Shown in pieces: positions 43,856 through 53,590 of a stretch of DNA of 64,000 nucleotides. The stretch lies in contig NZ_RBLG01000002.1 of NCBI RefSeq assembly GCF_003634585.1, positions 868,001 through 932,000 of the forward strand, in the 5' to 3' direction. The notes beneath the pieces are model-generated. The model did not search any database. It saw nothing but the letters and a program-made list of their open reading frames with translations, and was not told where the DNA came from. The position numbers and the translations under genes are program-made. The DNA comes from Gillisia mitskevichiae. Its GTDB lineage: Bacteria; Bacteroidota; Bacteroidia; Flavobacteriales; Flavobacteriaceae. How positions within the stretch are numbered: the first letter of the stretch is position 1; every line of letters begins with the position of its first letter.

Positions 43856-44878
43856 TTAAAATCCAAGTGATATGCTATCTGTATTTTCTTCTACGTCTTC
43901 CCACTCCCAGCCATCATTTTGAATATAAGCCAGTAGCAGCTTTCTTCGTTTAGAGAGGTCTTCCTCATGCCCTGTTCCACGTTGTGAAGTTTCTTTAGAT
44001 ACATTTTTAAGATTCGAAGTATTTGGGCGTTTGGGCTCATCATCTCCGGGTTTTATAAATGCACTCGCCAAGGTAGATAGATAGTAGGTTGTGGCTCCAT
44101 AAGCCCTTTCTAATGCGTGAATATCTGATAGGTTTTCTTTATCTACACTATAGAGAAGTATAGACATAGTTTCATCTAAAGTTACCAATTTTACGGAAAG
44201 TGACTCGTGTAAATTTTCTGAATGGAAATAGTGAATTACTGGATATGCAAGATGCTGTTGAGCCAATTTTAATAAGGAAGGTTCCAGTTCGTTGAGAACT
44301 TGAAGAAGTTCTTTGAAATTGTTTTCTTCATAACGCTTAATTATTTCACTAGGTGTTTTTCCCAATTGATGAATGCGCAGGCTAATTTGACGTTTTAAGG
44401 TAATTGCATCTACTACAGGAATTAGGAAAGAGATGCCTAAACTTATAAAAACAACTCCTGTGTAGGATATAAAACCTGTGTAGATCATCCACCAACCGTT
44501 TCCCGGGGTGTAATCCCCATTCCCCATAGAAGATAGAACATAAGCTGTGAAATACATCTTTTCTACAAAACCAGTAACATAAGCGTTCTTACTGGAAGAC
44601 CATAAAGCTTCGGCATCTGAATATACAATAAATGTATTTCCGAACCATAATAATAAGATCCATGTAAGAACAATAATGAGCAATAACGCAGGGCCAACGA
44701 TATTAAGGAATTTCTTTCGCCCGTCTCTATTACATGCCATTAGGCAGGCTCTCCAAATTCCTCTTGAAATCCTATCTGCGATAAATCCGGCACCTCTTGG
44801 GGAGAGGATCGTAGAGATCATATCAAAGATGGTGACTAAGGTGATCACTAATCCAAGTATAAATAAGGCAATATTCAT
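43856..44878 (-). CDS. Potassium-channel-like membrane protein with altered filter
   Basis: The protein has 340 residues. Membrane helices lie at about 3-23, 60-82, 105-117 (pore) and 128-152. The pore loop carries SSMGNGDYTPG (116-126), where K+ channels have TVGYGD. The Gly-x-Gly-Asp frame is kept but Tyr is replaced by Asn. The C-terminal cytoplasmic half (about 165-340) is helical and has no RCK or cyclic-nucleotide domain. It belongs to the two-helix ion channel family. The ion preference is open. Confidence 0.78.
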   Translation of the reverse strand: MNIALFILGLVITLVTIFDMISTILSPRGAGFIADRISRGIWRACLMACNRDGRKKFLNIVGPALLLIIVLTWILLLWFGNTFIVYSDAEALWSSSKNAYVTGFVEKMYFTAYVLSSMGNGDYTPGNGWWMIYTGFISYTGVVFISLGISFLIPVVDAITLKRQISLRIHQLGKTPSEIIKRYEENNFKELLQVLNELEPSLLKLAQQHLAYPVIHYFHSENLHESLSVKLVTLDETMSILLYSVDKENLSDIHALERAYGATTYYLSTLASAFIKPGDDEPKRPNTSNLKNVSKETSQRGTGHEEDLSKRRKLLLAYIQNDGWEWEDVEENTDSISLGF

Positions 44879-45241
44879 TTGTACTAAATTTTCCTTTAAT
44901 TGCTTACACTATGTAGAATAGGATTTCACTCCTCTCCTATTTGCTGGTATAATGAACTAATTCTTTAGCCTTGTAGCGATATTTTTAATTCATCATAAAT
45001 TATAAGTGAATAGGCTTTTCTATTCTTAACAAATTAAAGTAACAGGTGAAATCTTCACTTTTCAAAATAAAGTTATTTGGAGTAATTAATTGGAGGCTAT
45101 GACATTTATTTAACATCTTAGAGGCTAGTTGAGGGTTAGAATGAATTCGATATAAATTCCAACTTTTAAAAAAAACTGAAAAAATGAGGACAATCTATCC
45201 ATTGAAATATTACCCAGTTATACATCTACTTCAATAATATA
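44879..45241. other. Intergenic region upstream of the channel block
   Basis: No gene was seen. The stretch holds the putative promoter of the minus-strand channel gene and ends at repeat copy 2. Confidence 0.5.
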
Positions 45242-45336
45242 GTTCCGTAAAAATATATTTTAGGTAGGGATTTAATATTCTTTAAGGGCTATAATAACTG
45301 TAATTTCTCCGAGGTATGCTGGTTGTTTTTTTGTGA
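45242..45336 (+). repeat. Dispersed repeat, copy 2 (contiguous)
   Basis: Contains the 69-bp block (45242-45310) matching copy 1 with five mismatches. After two bases, the 24-bp block follows (45313-45336, starting GGTATGCTGG) with three mismatches. Both copies are in the same orientation and flank the 40.5-45.2 kb minus-strand gene block. Confidence 0.85.
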
Positions 45337-45559
45337 TACTATAGCGCTAAACAAGAATAAATAGATCGATACTATTTAGTTTTCGAGTTCCAATTCTGAA
45401 ATTTATTTGTATACTCGATTACTGTCACAAGTAAGTCTAAGTCCCGATACCTCTCGTGAGTGTCCTAATTCCGGTTTTTTCATAAACTCTCTAGCATTAA
45501 CGTCAAAGCAAATATCCAGATGAAGTTTTTATGCTACATTTGGCGCTACTCAATGCAAT

Positions 45560-46675
45560 ATGAAAAGAGCTTTAGTAAAATATAGAAAAAGTGCTTTTGG
45601 AAGGTATCTTATTCGCAATCAAAAGTACGCTCCCATTCTTTTTTTTATTGGTGGTTTTATTTTTGACACGTTGACTTTAGGGCGAATAGATCGTGTTTAT
45701 GATACGGTGGTACTTTGCTCGCATATGTGCTTACTTTCTATAACGCTTTATTTATATAATACAGTGAATGATGATAAGTGGGAAGGTACTTTTATCAGTC
45801 GTCATTCCGAATATTTGCCGCTTGCTATACAGTTCTTCTTTGGTGCACTTTCAAGCGCTTTTGTCATCTATTTTTTCAGAAGTGTGTCCATGTCAAAAAC
45901 CATGGTTTTTTTCATATTGCTGGTTCTGCTCTTATTTGCAAACGAGTTTCTTAAAAAGAAAATCTCCAATAAATACCTTCAGTTTAGTGTTTATTTTTTT
46001 ATAAGTTTTACCTTTTTCGCCTTTATGATTCCTACGCTCATCAGGAAAATGAATACCTTTATTTTTATCATTTCGGGCCTTGTAAGTTTATGGTCTACGC
46101 TGGTACTAATCAGGTTTATTTACAGGTCAAGCCCAGGCACAAGAGCTGAGATAAGTTTAAAAAAACTGATTAGTATTATCCTTTCTATTTATATAACAAT
46201 TAATGTTTTTTACTATTTCAATCTTATTCCACCAGTGCCACTAGCTTTGGATACCGGGTTAGTGGCTCATGATGTGCGGAAAATAAATAATGAATACATC
46301 GTTACTTACGAGAAAGATCAATGGTATGTATTTTGGCGTAAACATAATATCAATTTTCATCGTCAAGCAGATCAAAGAGTGTATGTGTTCACTTCTGTTT
46401 TTGCACCTACAGATTTAAAAAAATCCATTTTTCATAGGTGGAAACGCTACAATCCTGAAACCGGTAAATGGGAAGTAACTGATGACCTAGGATTTGAAGT
46501 TGCCGGTGGGCGTGATCAAGGTTTCCGTGGATATACTTATAAAAACAACCTTAAAGAAGGCCAATGGAAAGTTGATGTAATCACAGAAGAGGGACTCGTG
46601 CTTGGGGTCGTAGATTTTGTGATTAAAAATACTTCTGAACCTTATAAAGAAGGAGTGGTAAAGAAAGCATTTTAA
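45560..46675 (+). CDS. DUF2914 membrane protein
   Basis: The protein has 371 residues. About six membrane helices fill the first 220 residues (between 26 and 220). A soluble C-terminal domain (about 260-365) follows, with RVYVFTSVFAPTDLKK and EGQWKVDVITEEGLVLG, which match DUF2914. DUF2914 domains are extracytoplasmic and of unknown function. The gene stands alone between two long non-coding stretches. A TAnnTTTG-like -7 element (TACATTTG, about 45534-45541) lies 18 bases before the ATG. Confidence 0.82.
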   Translation: MKRALVKYRKSAFGRYLIRNQKYAPILFFIGGFIFDTLTLGRIDRVYDTVVLCSHMCLLSITLYLYNTVNDDKWEGTFISRHSEYLPLAIQFFFGALSSAFVIYFFRSVSMSKTMVFFILLVLLLFANEFLKKKISNKYLQFSVYFFISFTFFAFMIPTLIRKMNTFIFIISGLVSLWSTLVLIRFIYRSSPGTRAEISLKKLISIILSIYITINVFYYFNLIPPVPLALDTGLVAHDVRKINNEYIVTYEKDQWYVFWRKHNINFHRQADQRVYVFTSVFAPTDLKKSIFHRWKRYNPETGKWEVTDDLGFEVAGGRDQGFRGYTYKNNLKEGQWKVDVITEEGLVLGVVDFVIKNTSEPYKEGVVKKAF

Positions 46676-47670
46676 ACTGTTTCCTCGATAATATTTAATG
46701 CTCTAAACATCATTAATAAAGCGCTTCAGAATCCTAGATCGACTTCCGGTGAGTTTGGTATAATTGTGCTTGTGGTTATTGGAATTTTTATTACCGAAAA
46801 CTAGCCCCCATGTTGTGCAAAGTCTTACGACATTGAGCTCCGCAAGCGTCCCGAATAAATGGTTGGCTCTGCAAGCAAATCAGTATTCTACACGTTTCTT
46901 CAATTAAAATTACCTCCGGATATACCAGCCATGCCCGTTCCTCTACTTGAAAGCCTCTCTGAGCCTATGCCTCTAAAAGGATCCTCCATTTGCAGCTTAG
47001 CATACTCCTTCTTTTTGTTGAATTAAAGTTTATTAGGGCATTTAATTGATAATTTAAATCGAGATTTGATTAGTAGACGTGGAGACATATATAATTTTAA
47101 AAAAGTAATCTTACAAGCTTTGCATCTTCTTTTGGTTTGATCACGATGAGATAAAGGTATTTTTGAATCTAATTTATGATAAACATTTGTCACACAAACT
47201 CGTAAAGACAGCTCAAATCCGCCAAAACTTTCTCCTTCTAGATGAATTCGATTGTTATATTTATCTCTTCTTGTATATGTTGGTATTATTCTTCGGTAAG
47301 TTTAATCTCTAATTTTTCTCATCTTTCTAATTTGATAATTAAAGATCACAATTGAACAGACAAAGAAGGTCGAATAAATATTAGACGCAATTAATTACTT
47401 AATTTCTTCACTTGATTATGCCTCTACAATCTGGTGTTAAACACGAAATTTTTCCTTCTTCTTGATATTTTTAAACGTACCCACTTTTTGTAATACTACC
47501 TATTATATTTTAAGGGAATTGACCCATATGCGCATCATGTAGAAATTAGTAATTTCTATTCTTAACAAGAACATTGTTTTGATAACCTACTTGTTTATTT
47601 CACCCTTCACCTAGCTGAACAAATTACTCCTTGGAAGTACTATTTTATTTATTAACTAATAAATAAGTTT
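46676..47670. other. One kilobase of probable decayed sequence
   Basis: No intact gene was seen. On the minus strand, 47023-47310 and 46900-47022 are open in the same frame, separated by one TAA, and encode protein-like text (HLEGESFGGFEL, KRRCKACK; then MEDPFRGIGSERLSSRGTG) without proper starts. The 46800-46980 part is clearly richer in GC than its surroundings. This may be the relic of one or more lost genes, but I cannot name a family. Confidence 0.4.
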
Positions 47671-49233
47671 ATGAAAACAATTACACGTTATCTAGCTTTT
47701 ATGGTTCTATTATCACCACTATTTTCAAGTTGTAGTAAAGAGGAGGAAGAAGTCGCTGTAAATATCGAATCTTTCACACAAAGCATTTCCCTGGAATTTG
47801 GCGCAGTACTCAATGATCTATCCAATAAGATGATCAGTAAAGAAAATTTTAGTCAGATTCCCGATTGTGTTAATGATGCAGCACCAGCAGTGGCAAGGCT
47901 TAGCATTAGCTTTAACGGGGAGACTAAAACCATGGATATAGACATCCTCACTAATGGAACTAATTATTATACTGATTATTCTGACGAATTGAAAATTCCG
48001 GTAGTAGTTAGTGATGATGGTAATAATGAGAATGATTACACTACAGTGACCCTTTCCAAATTTCTGATCTATGATGGTGATCCCGATGGTGCAGGAAATT
48101 TAATTTGGGTAGCTCCCACTGGAGATGGTGACTTTCTAGGATATGTAGACAAGCCGCTACCTTTGGATATCATTGTTCGACCCGGCACCAAAAAAAATGA
48201 GGTAATAGAGGTTTTTTGTTTTGACCAGCAAATAGTTAATGAATATGGATATTCGTTTTTAGAGCTAATGCCACAAAAACTTTATAAGCTTTGCTTCTTC
48301 GCAAACTATTGTCATTCCGATGGCAGGCACTATCCAGGTAATTATAGTTTAGATCTTTTTGTACAGGATGCTAATGGTATTCGTGTTCAATTATACAACA
48401 ATGAAGATACCAATGCCAAGCCAATAACCGGTCAATATGAGAATGGTGAATATTTTTCCCAATTACTCTGTTTGGTAATTCCCGGCCCACCAGAAAAGGT
48501 AGAAAATGATCAAGATTATCTGTTCTATACTATTACCCCTGAAAATTCAGACGCTTATGGAGATATAGATAACACTGCACTAGCAGAAGAAGGATTAAGT
48601 TGGAATGATATAAATGTCTTGTTCAATGATAATAACACCATGGAATACATACATATATTTATTAATTGTGACACTCCATCCGACTGTGGGGAGTTTGTAG
48701 CCATCCCCGAATCATCCTTTTATAATGAAATCATCCCGAAAGATCCAGTAGATTATTTCGAAATAGTGAATTATTTGGATGAGATTTTATTTAGTTTTTC
48801 CCAAGGAGAGTTATGTGCAGATGCTGTAGATATGGTCGCATGCATCAACGAATTTAATAATCTCATTGCTGAAGAGGGTTTTTATATTAGTTGTCTTCCT
48901 GCAGGTTGCTATACGTTCATTAGGCACCAAACAGATGGTGTAAATCAGTTAGTTTCTACCGATGAAGAACTGCTGGATTTTTTAGGAAGCATAGATTCTA
49001 AAGGCGATGCTTTGTTATTAGCATTGTCTAACGATTACTATTGGAGTACAAACAATATGGAAAACGGAGCCATAAAAGAGGCCTGCACTGGTTACGAATT
49101 AATTGTGAATAAAATAGTAAGTTATTGCACGCCTTTACAGATAGACAGATTTCATTTAAGTATTACCCCATCTGCTGAGATCATAATTTTGGATCAAGAA
49201 GTGATCGAATTTGAGGAAAATCTATGTATATAA
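47671..49233 (+). CDS. Large lipoprotein, unknown function
   Basis: The protein has 520 residues. The signal peptide ends in a lipobox with Cys21 (FSSCSKEEEE), and an acidic linker follows, typical of surface-exposed Bacteroidota lipoproteins. The mature part is acidic, rich in Asp and Asn, with many Cys (about 14). GDPDGAGNLIWVAPTGDGD resembles a calcium-binding loop. No family was recognised. It is monocistronic after one kilobase of empty sequence, suggesting an accessory origin. Confidence 0.65.
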   Translation: MKTITRYLAFMVLLSPLFSSCSKEEEEVAVNIESFTQSISLEFGAVLNDLSNKMISKENFSQIPDCVNDAAPAVARLSISFNGETKTMDIDILTNGTNYYTDYSDELKIPVVVSDDGNNENDYTTVTLSKFLIYDGDPDGAGNLIWVAPTGDGDFLGYVDKPLPLDIIVRPGTKKNEVIEVFCFDQQIVNEYGYSFLELMPQKLYKLCFFANYCHSDGRHYPGNYSLDLFVQDANGIRVQLYNNEDTNAKPITGQYENGEYFSQLLCLVIPGPPEKVENDQDYLFYTITPENSDAYGDIDNTALAEEGLSWNDINVLFNDNNTMEYIHIFINCDTPSDCGEFVAIPESSFYNEIIPKDPVDYFEIVNYLDEILFSFSQGELCADAVDMVACINEFNNLIAEEGFYISCLPAGCYTFIRHQTDGVNQLVSTDEELLDFLGSIDSKGDALLLALSNDYYWSTNNMENGAIKEACTGYELIVNKIVSYCTPLQIDRFHLSITPSAEIIILDQEVIEFEENLCI

Positions 49234-49493
49234 ATATTGAGTTAATAAATAGAGTTTTAGATTTCTAATGTTAACGCAAAGATGAAGGAAGCGTTTACAG
49301 ATGAAAGAAACATAAACCTGGTAACCAAATTGCCTGACATTGATGCATGTAAGGCCTTTAATAAAAAATAAATGCTAGGACTGTTTTTTAAAGCAATTAT
49401 AAAAACACGGTTTGGAGAATATGTTGGGAGTTGAACATGATTACAATTTGTAATAAGGAAAAATACTTCCAACTACCCTAATATCAGTTTACA

Positions 49494-50318
49494 TTATCTT
49501 CTTTTCGAAGAAAATTCAAACTCTGCCCACACGGGAATATGATCTGATATTCGTCGTACTGCTTGCATATTGGGAAAGCTTTTATAGATTAATACCACCC
49601 CAAAATTCAATAAGTTAATTTTTTTGGAATTGAAAAAAATATTATCATATTCTGAAGCTAGGCATTCCTCCCCCACACATTCCATTTTCATTGTGGTCTT
49701 TTGATTCTCCAAAAGTGGGAGATACCCAATCTTTTTCAGCGGATTAAACACCGTGTGGCTTTGTGGAACATTGAAATCGCCCAAGAAGATCAAATTTTTA
49801 TCAGGGTATTTTCCGGGAAGGAACTTGAAATATTTGATCTCGGTTTCGGGCTGTTTCTTTTTAGGGATCGCGTGAAAGTTTACCAAAGTAAATGGCTGAC
49901 CATTATAGATAAAGTCTAGCATATAAGGTTCTCTGTCAATTTCGTCTCTATAATGCGGCTCTAACCAACCCTTGCCCTTCTGTTTCACCTTACTCGTTTT
50001 CCATAAATAAGCATAACGCTCTGTAGCATAAGGAGTGCTCTGGGTAGGCTCACTTATTACATATCCCCATTTGCTGCCTTTCCTATTTAAAGCGTCTGCC
50101 AGTTTCGCCACAGCCTGAACTCCACCATACCCTGCCACTATTTCCTGTAGTGCCACCACATCAAATTCATTTAGCACATCTGCAACAAAATTAATTTCAG
50201 ATTCTGATTTCGTTTTTCCGAAGTTTTGCAGATTCCAAGAGGAGATCTTTACCTGCGCGACAACGAGTTCACTAAAGAGGAAAAGAAATAAAAATAATAG
50301 GATGTAGGGTTTTAACAT
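49494..50318 (-). CDS. Exported endonuclease/exonuclease/phosphatase family protein
   Basis: The protein has 274 residues with a signal peptide (about 1-21, ending VVA). The DNase I-like fold carries the usual motifs: SSWNLQNFG, VALQEIV (catalytic Glu), NFHAIPKK, FLGDFNVPQ (Asp, Asn) and SDHIPVWAEF at the C-terminus (Asp-His). Export suggests an extracellular or periplasmic nuclease, perhaps for phosphate scavenging. A phosphoesterase on another substrate is also possible. The residues for catalysis are all present. Confidence 0.88.
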   Translation of the reverse strand: MLKPYILLFLFLFLFSELVVAQVKISSWNLQNFGKTKSESEINFVADVLNEFDVVALQEIVAGYGGVQAVAKLADALNRKGSKWGYVISEPTQSTPYATERYAYLWKTSKVKQKGKGWLEPHYRDEIDREPYMLDFIYNGQPFTLVNFHAIPKKKQPETEIKYFKFLPGKYPDKNLIFLGDFNVPQSHTVFNPLKKIGYLPLLENQKTTMKMECVGEECLASEYDNIFFNSKKINLLNFGVVLIYKSFPNMQAVRRISDHIPVWAEFEFSSKRR

Positions 50319-50432
50319 GGGAATTTAAATTATGACGTGGAACTGCTCGCGGTTATAGAATGATGTAATTGTCCTTAGGAATAAAATAGTAAAGATTTAT
50401 TTTTATTGACAGTTATAATTCAGGTTATAGAA

Positions 50433-50462
50433 TAAAAAGACTCAGGTTCTAACACCTGAGTC
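50433..50462 (-). terminator. Intrinsic terminator of the VWA/TerB operon
   Basis: GACTCAGGT / ACCTGAGTC forms a nine-base-pair stem with a six-base loop. On the minus strand five T follow. It lies about 130 bases after the last gene of the three-gene operon. Confidence 0.8.
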
Positions 50463-50589
50463 TGTTGGTAATATTAGAAATTTTTCAGTTTATTTATCTA
50501 CTTTGACTGTGAAATGCAAAGGTAATATATTACAAAGCACAACAAATAAATTGTTCTTCCTCTCTAAAAAATATACTCTTCTGCTTCTA

Positions 50590-51531
50590 TTATTTATTTA
50601 TAAAATCTAGAATTACACCTTCCATATTAGAAGGAATTACTGCATTTTTAATTTTATAATTACCCTCTGGAATTCCCATTTCTCTAAACCATTGGCTCCA
50701 GTATTCCTGAATGATATCTAAAGTATAAGGATTGTCATCATTCAAACTATTTATCCCTATCACTAATACTTCCAGATCTTCCAGATCTTTAGCTGCCGGT
50801 ATGAAACCTAGATCTTGCTTTTGCATTTCTTCTCTCCAATTACTCTTTTTTAAATTCAGTTTAGATAGATATTTAGGAGTTAAATAAGATGTTCTTCCGC
50901 CCTCTTTCATTTCAGTTTTATCAAAATACATATAACCATCAGTTAGGATTACTAGAATATTTCTATGACAGTTATCCATACTATAATCCCTAACATTGTC
51001 CTTAAAAAATCGCCAAATATCAGAACCTGGATAATTCTCTTTAATTCCTTTAGCATCATTTTTAGCAAATTCATAAAGTTTGATTGGCTCAGTTTTGTAA
51101 AGCTTTTGGGTTTGCTCAATTAATTCCTTTGGAGTGTTTTTAGTAAAGGAAATTTTAAGTTTTTCTGCTATTTCATTTATTTTACTACTTGAGGGTTCAG
51201 GGTTAAAGAATAGCTGAATGCGATCTTCCAATAAAACCAATTTTTTGGTCTTGATATGATTAGTGAAAGCCTTGGACAAACTGCCCAAATATGCCACGTC
51301 CTTTTCAATAGATTTTGGCTGTTCAATCCTGTCTGAAAGGTCAAGAAGAATACTGATATTTAAATTATTCGGTTTGTTTTTATTAATATATGCGGGACAA
51401 TCTATGCTGCCTTCCGCTTGTAAAATAGCTGTTGATTCCACTAAATTTTTTTCCTCTTTAGGGTCTTGGCCACAGGAGATAAATGCGAAAGAGAAAATTG
51501 CTACGTAGTATATTGAAGATTTAAAATTCAT
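50590..51531 (-). CDS. VWA-like lipoprotein
   Basis: The protein has 313 residues. The signal peptide ends in a lipobox with Cys20 (FAFISCGQD). The mature part looks like a von Willebrand factor A fold. ISILLDLSDRIE (59-70) stands where the MIDAS DxSxS motif lies, but only D64 and S66 are kept, with Arg at the fifth position. ILVILTDGYMYF is a typical TDG strand. LEVLVIGIN is a further core strand. It is the third gene of a tight operon (two-base gap). Metal-dependent ligand binding is possible but unproven. Confidence 0.7.
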   Translation of the reverse strand: MNFKSSIYYVAIFSFAFISCGQDPKEEKNLVESTAILQAEGSIDCPAYINKNKPNNLNISILLDLSDRIEQPKSIEKDVAYLGSLSKAFTNHIKTKKLVLLEDRIQLFFNPEPSSSKINEIAEKLKISFTKNTPKELIEQTQKLYKTEPIKLYEFAKNDAKGIKENYPGSDIWRFFKDNVRDYSMDNCHRNILVILTDGYMYFDKTEMKEGGRTSYLTPKYLSKLNLKKSNWREEMQKQDLGFIPAAKDLEDLEVLVIGINSLNDDNPYTLDIIQEYWSQWFREMGIPEGNYKIKNAVIPSNMEGVILDFINK

Positions 51532-51533
51532 TT

Positions 51534-52793
51534 TTAAACGGATTTTAGGTAAATTTTATTTGGTATATGAGAATCGTTCAAGCCAAGATCAACTATATGT
51601 AGATCATATTCTTCTCTGCACTTTTGTAATAATTCATCTTTATGCTTTTGGCCCATGGATAATTCTGAAGCAATAAAATGTTGCCAGCCTTGCAGATATT
51701 GTGAGGAATTGTTTTTATAATTTTTAATTGGAAATATAAAGCCATCAATAATATTGTCCAGTTCCGTACCTCTTACTTTTAGTTTATCCATCTCTTCTTT
51801 AATATTCTCAATTTTTAAGGAATGGGTCTCTAACAATTTCTTTTTATTAAATATTTCAGCATTTAAACTGGAAAGAAATACCTGTATTTTATCACGGTCT
51901 GCATGCTCTTTCATTATAAAATCGAATACTAAACCCCAAATTAAATAGGATACAAATCCTGCAAATATTATCACCCAAAAGCCTGGACTTGTTAAAGCAT
52001 AAGAAACAGAGAAAGGAGGATCCCCATATACCTTATCTAGATCATACAACTTACCTTCTATTAAATAGGCCAATATGGCATCGAAAACAAATGTTATGAT
52101 AAATAACATCGTAATCTTAAAGATGTTAAGTATTCCTTTTTTGTGCTGAAACATGTGTATTAAATAGCCTAAGCCAAAGAAGACAAAAGGTATAAAAACT
52201 ATAAATCCTAATTCCAACATTCCATCTCTATAGGCTTCGGTTAATGCCTGAGGATAAAATATACCTCCAAAAAGATCTATGGAAGGATCAAAATTTCTAA
52301 AAAATCCAGAATAGGAGGTTGAGATATAAAAAATAAAAATATAAGCGCTAATAGGAAGCAATAAAAACAATCCTATCCAAAATTTTACTGAGGACTTGGC
52401 ATCAACTTCAATTCCGTAATCTATAGGATTCTTTCTAACATTGATCTTATCTTGTTGAAGTTTTTCAATTTGACTCTCCAATGTAGATTTATGATCTAAT
52501 AGGCCACCCAGAGTTTCAGACTTATTCAATAATGAGGTATTAATGCCTTTCTGTTCTGCAATATAAGGTTGCTTAAGCCTACGCTGTTCCTCTTCTTCTT
52601 CTCTACAATCCTTCTCAAATCTATGGAACAAGGCTTGCAAAGAAGTTTTTAAATTATGAAAGTTTCCTAGGCATGACTTTGAACCACCATGTCCTTGATT
52701 ATGATAAGTTAACCTTTGATCGTATAGGATTTCATTTTTAGACTCTTCAATTTTAGGAGTCTTTAAAGCAGATAAATTTCTTAATATACTCAT
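51534..52793 (-). CDS. Four-helix membrane protein with long coiled coils
   Basis: The protein has 419 residues. A soluble N-terminal part with a charged coiled coil (about 58-118) precedes four membrane helices (about 138-158, 196-216, 228-248 and 274-294). A second long coiled coil (about 300-350) and a short C-terminal domain follow. No family was recognised. It sits between a TerB-like and a VWA-like gene with gaps of five and two bases. The layout suggests a membrane scaffold linking a cytoplasmic TerB-like protein to an outer lipoprotein, which is inference. Confidence 0.65.
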   Translation of the reverse strand: MSILRNLSALKTPKIEESKNEILYDQRLTYHNQGHGGSKSCLGNFHNLKTSLQALFHRFEKDCREEEEEQRRLKQPYIAEQKGINTSLLNKSETLGGLLDHKSTLESQIEKLQQDKINVRKNPIDYGIEVDAKSSVKFWIGLFLLLPISAYIFIFYISTSYSGFFRNFDPSIDLFGGIFYPQALTEAYRDGMLELGFIVFIPFVFFGLGYLIHMFQHKKGILNIFKITMLFIITFVFDAILAYLIEGKLYDLDKVYGDPPFSVSYALTSPGFWVIIFAGFVSYLIWGLVFDFIMKEHADRDKIQVFLSSLNAEIFNKKKLLETHSLKIENIKEEMDKLKVRGTELDNIIDGFIFPIKNYKNNSSQYLQGWQHFIASELSMGQKHKDELLQKCREEYDLHIVDLGLNDSHIPNKIYLKSV

Positions 52794-52798
52794 ATAGA

Positions 52799-53203
52799 TT
52801 AATTATTAAGTTCATTTAAAAATTCAGTTTTAGATTTATTTTCTTTTGCACTTTCTAATAAGTATTCTGCTAAGGCATCTACATTTTCATCTAAAAACTC
52901 AAACTTTCTACAATACTTTTTAAGTGTAATTAACTCATCTTCGGTGATTTTTTGATCTGCCCAAATCATTACAGCAAAATCATATAAATATTCCATTCTT
53001 TCTTCAAGGGTATCCGGGATGGTTATTTCTCCAATGGATCCACTTAAAATCTTATCCAATTCTTCACTTGAAACATTCCGTTCTTCAGCAAATTTATAAA
53101 GAAGCTGCATCTCTAAATGACTAAAGTTTTCATCTGAAAGAGCAATTTGATAAAGTCTAAGAAAGTGGCTTTTTAACTGTGCAGTAATCTCTGTTTTTTC
53201 CAT
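52799..53203 (-). CDS. TerB-like protein
   Basis: The protein has 134 residues and is all helical, with acidic turns in the TerB/DjlA pattern. ALSDENFSHLEMQLLYKFAEE and MIWADQKITEDELITLKKYC are the two repeats in which TerB proteins place metal-binding acidic residues. It is cytoplasmic. It is first in a three-gene operon with a coiled-coil membrane protein and a VWA-like lipoprotein. TerB and VWA proteins occur together in tellurite-type membrane stress systems. Confidence 0.68.
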   Translation of the reverse strand: MEKTEITAQLKSHFLRLYQIALSDENFSHLEMQLLYKFAEERNVSSEELDKILSGSIGEITIPDTLEERMEYLYDFAVMIWADQKITEDELITLKKYCRKFEFLDENVDALAEYLLESAKENKSKTEFLNELNN

Positions 53204-53590
53204 TGTTCGTTTTTAAATTTGGTTACATAATTTTTAAAATATATAGGGAGTTAAGTTTCGTTAAGAAGAATTTTCCAACATAAATTATGCTATCTGTGGC
53301 GGCTCTTTAATGTTAAAAAATATGGAATGAAAATAAAAAAGAATAGGGATTCTCTTATAAGCAATATAAGTTTGGGACCAAATTAAAATAGGCTTAAAGC
53401 CTTTAATTAAATAATTTTTGAAGTATGAATACATATAGAAGACCTAATTAAAAAAAAGCTCTTCCGGTAGGGCAGAAAAATAAATTATGATGATCAATAT
53501 ATAACATAAATTTTAATTATTTATGATAAGGGCTTGAAATACATTGATATATATAAACATTTTTAAAGAAAATATTAATAAAATGTTCCC
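53204..53590. other. Intergenic region, nothing recognised
   Basis: Upstream of the three-gene operon. Very AT-rich, with no ORF or terminator. It must contain the operon promoter. Confidence 0.5.

Noticed and set aside
45400-45500. Minus-strand frame of about 25 codons (KKPELGHSREVSGLRL) near repeat copy 2
   Set aside because: Too short and without a recognisable family. It is probably part of the decayed sequence around the repeat.
49257-49472. A minus-strand frame of 71 codons and plus-strand mini-frames (29 and 20 codons) after the large lipoprotein gene
   Set aside because: There is no family resemblance, the frames overlap each other on both strands, and no promoter or terminator supports any of them. 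The 29-codon frame (KEAFTDERNINLVTKLP) could be a gene-end relic, but I cannot show it.
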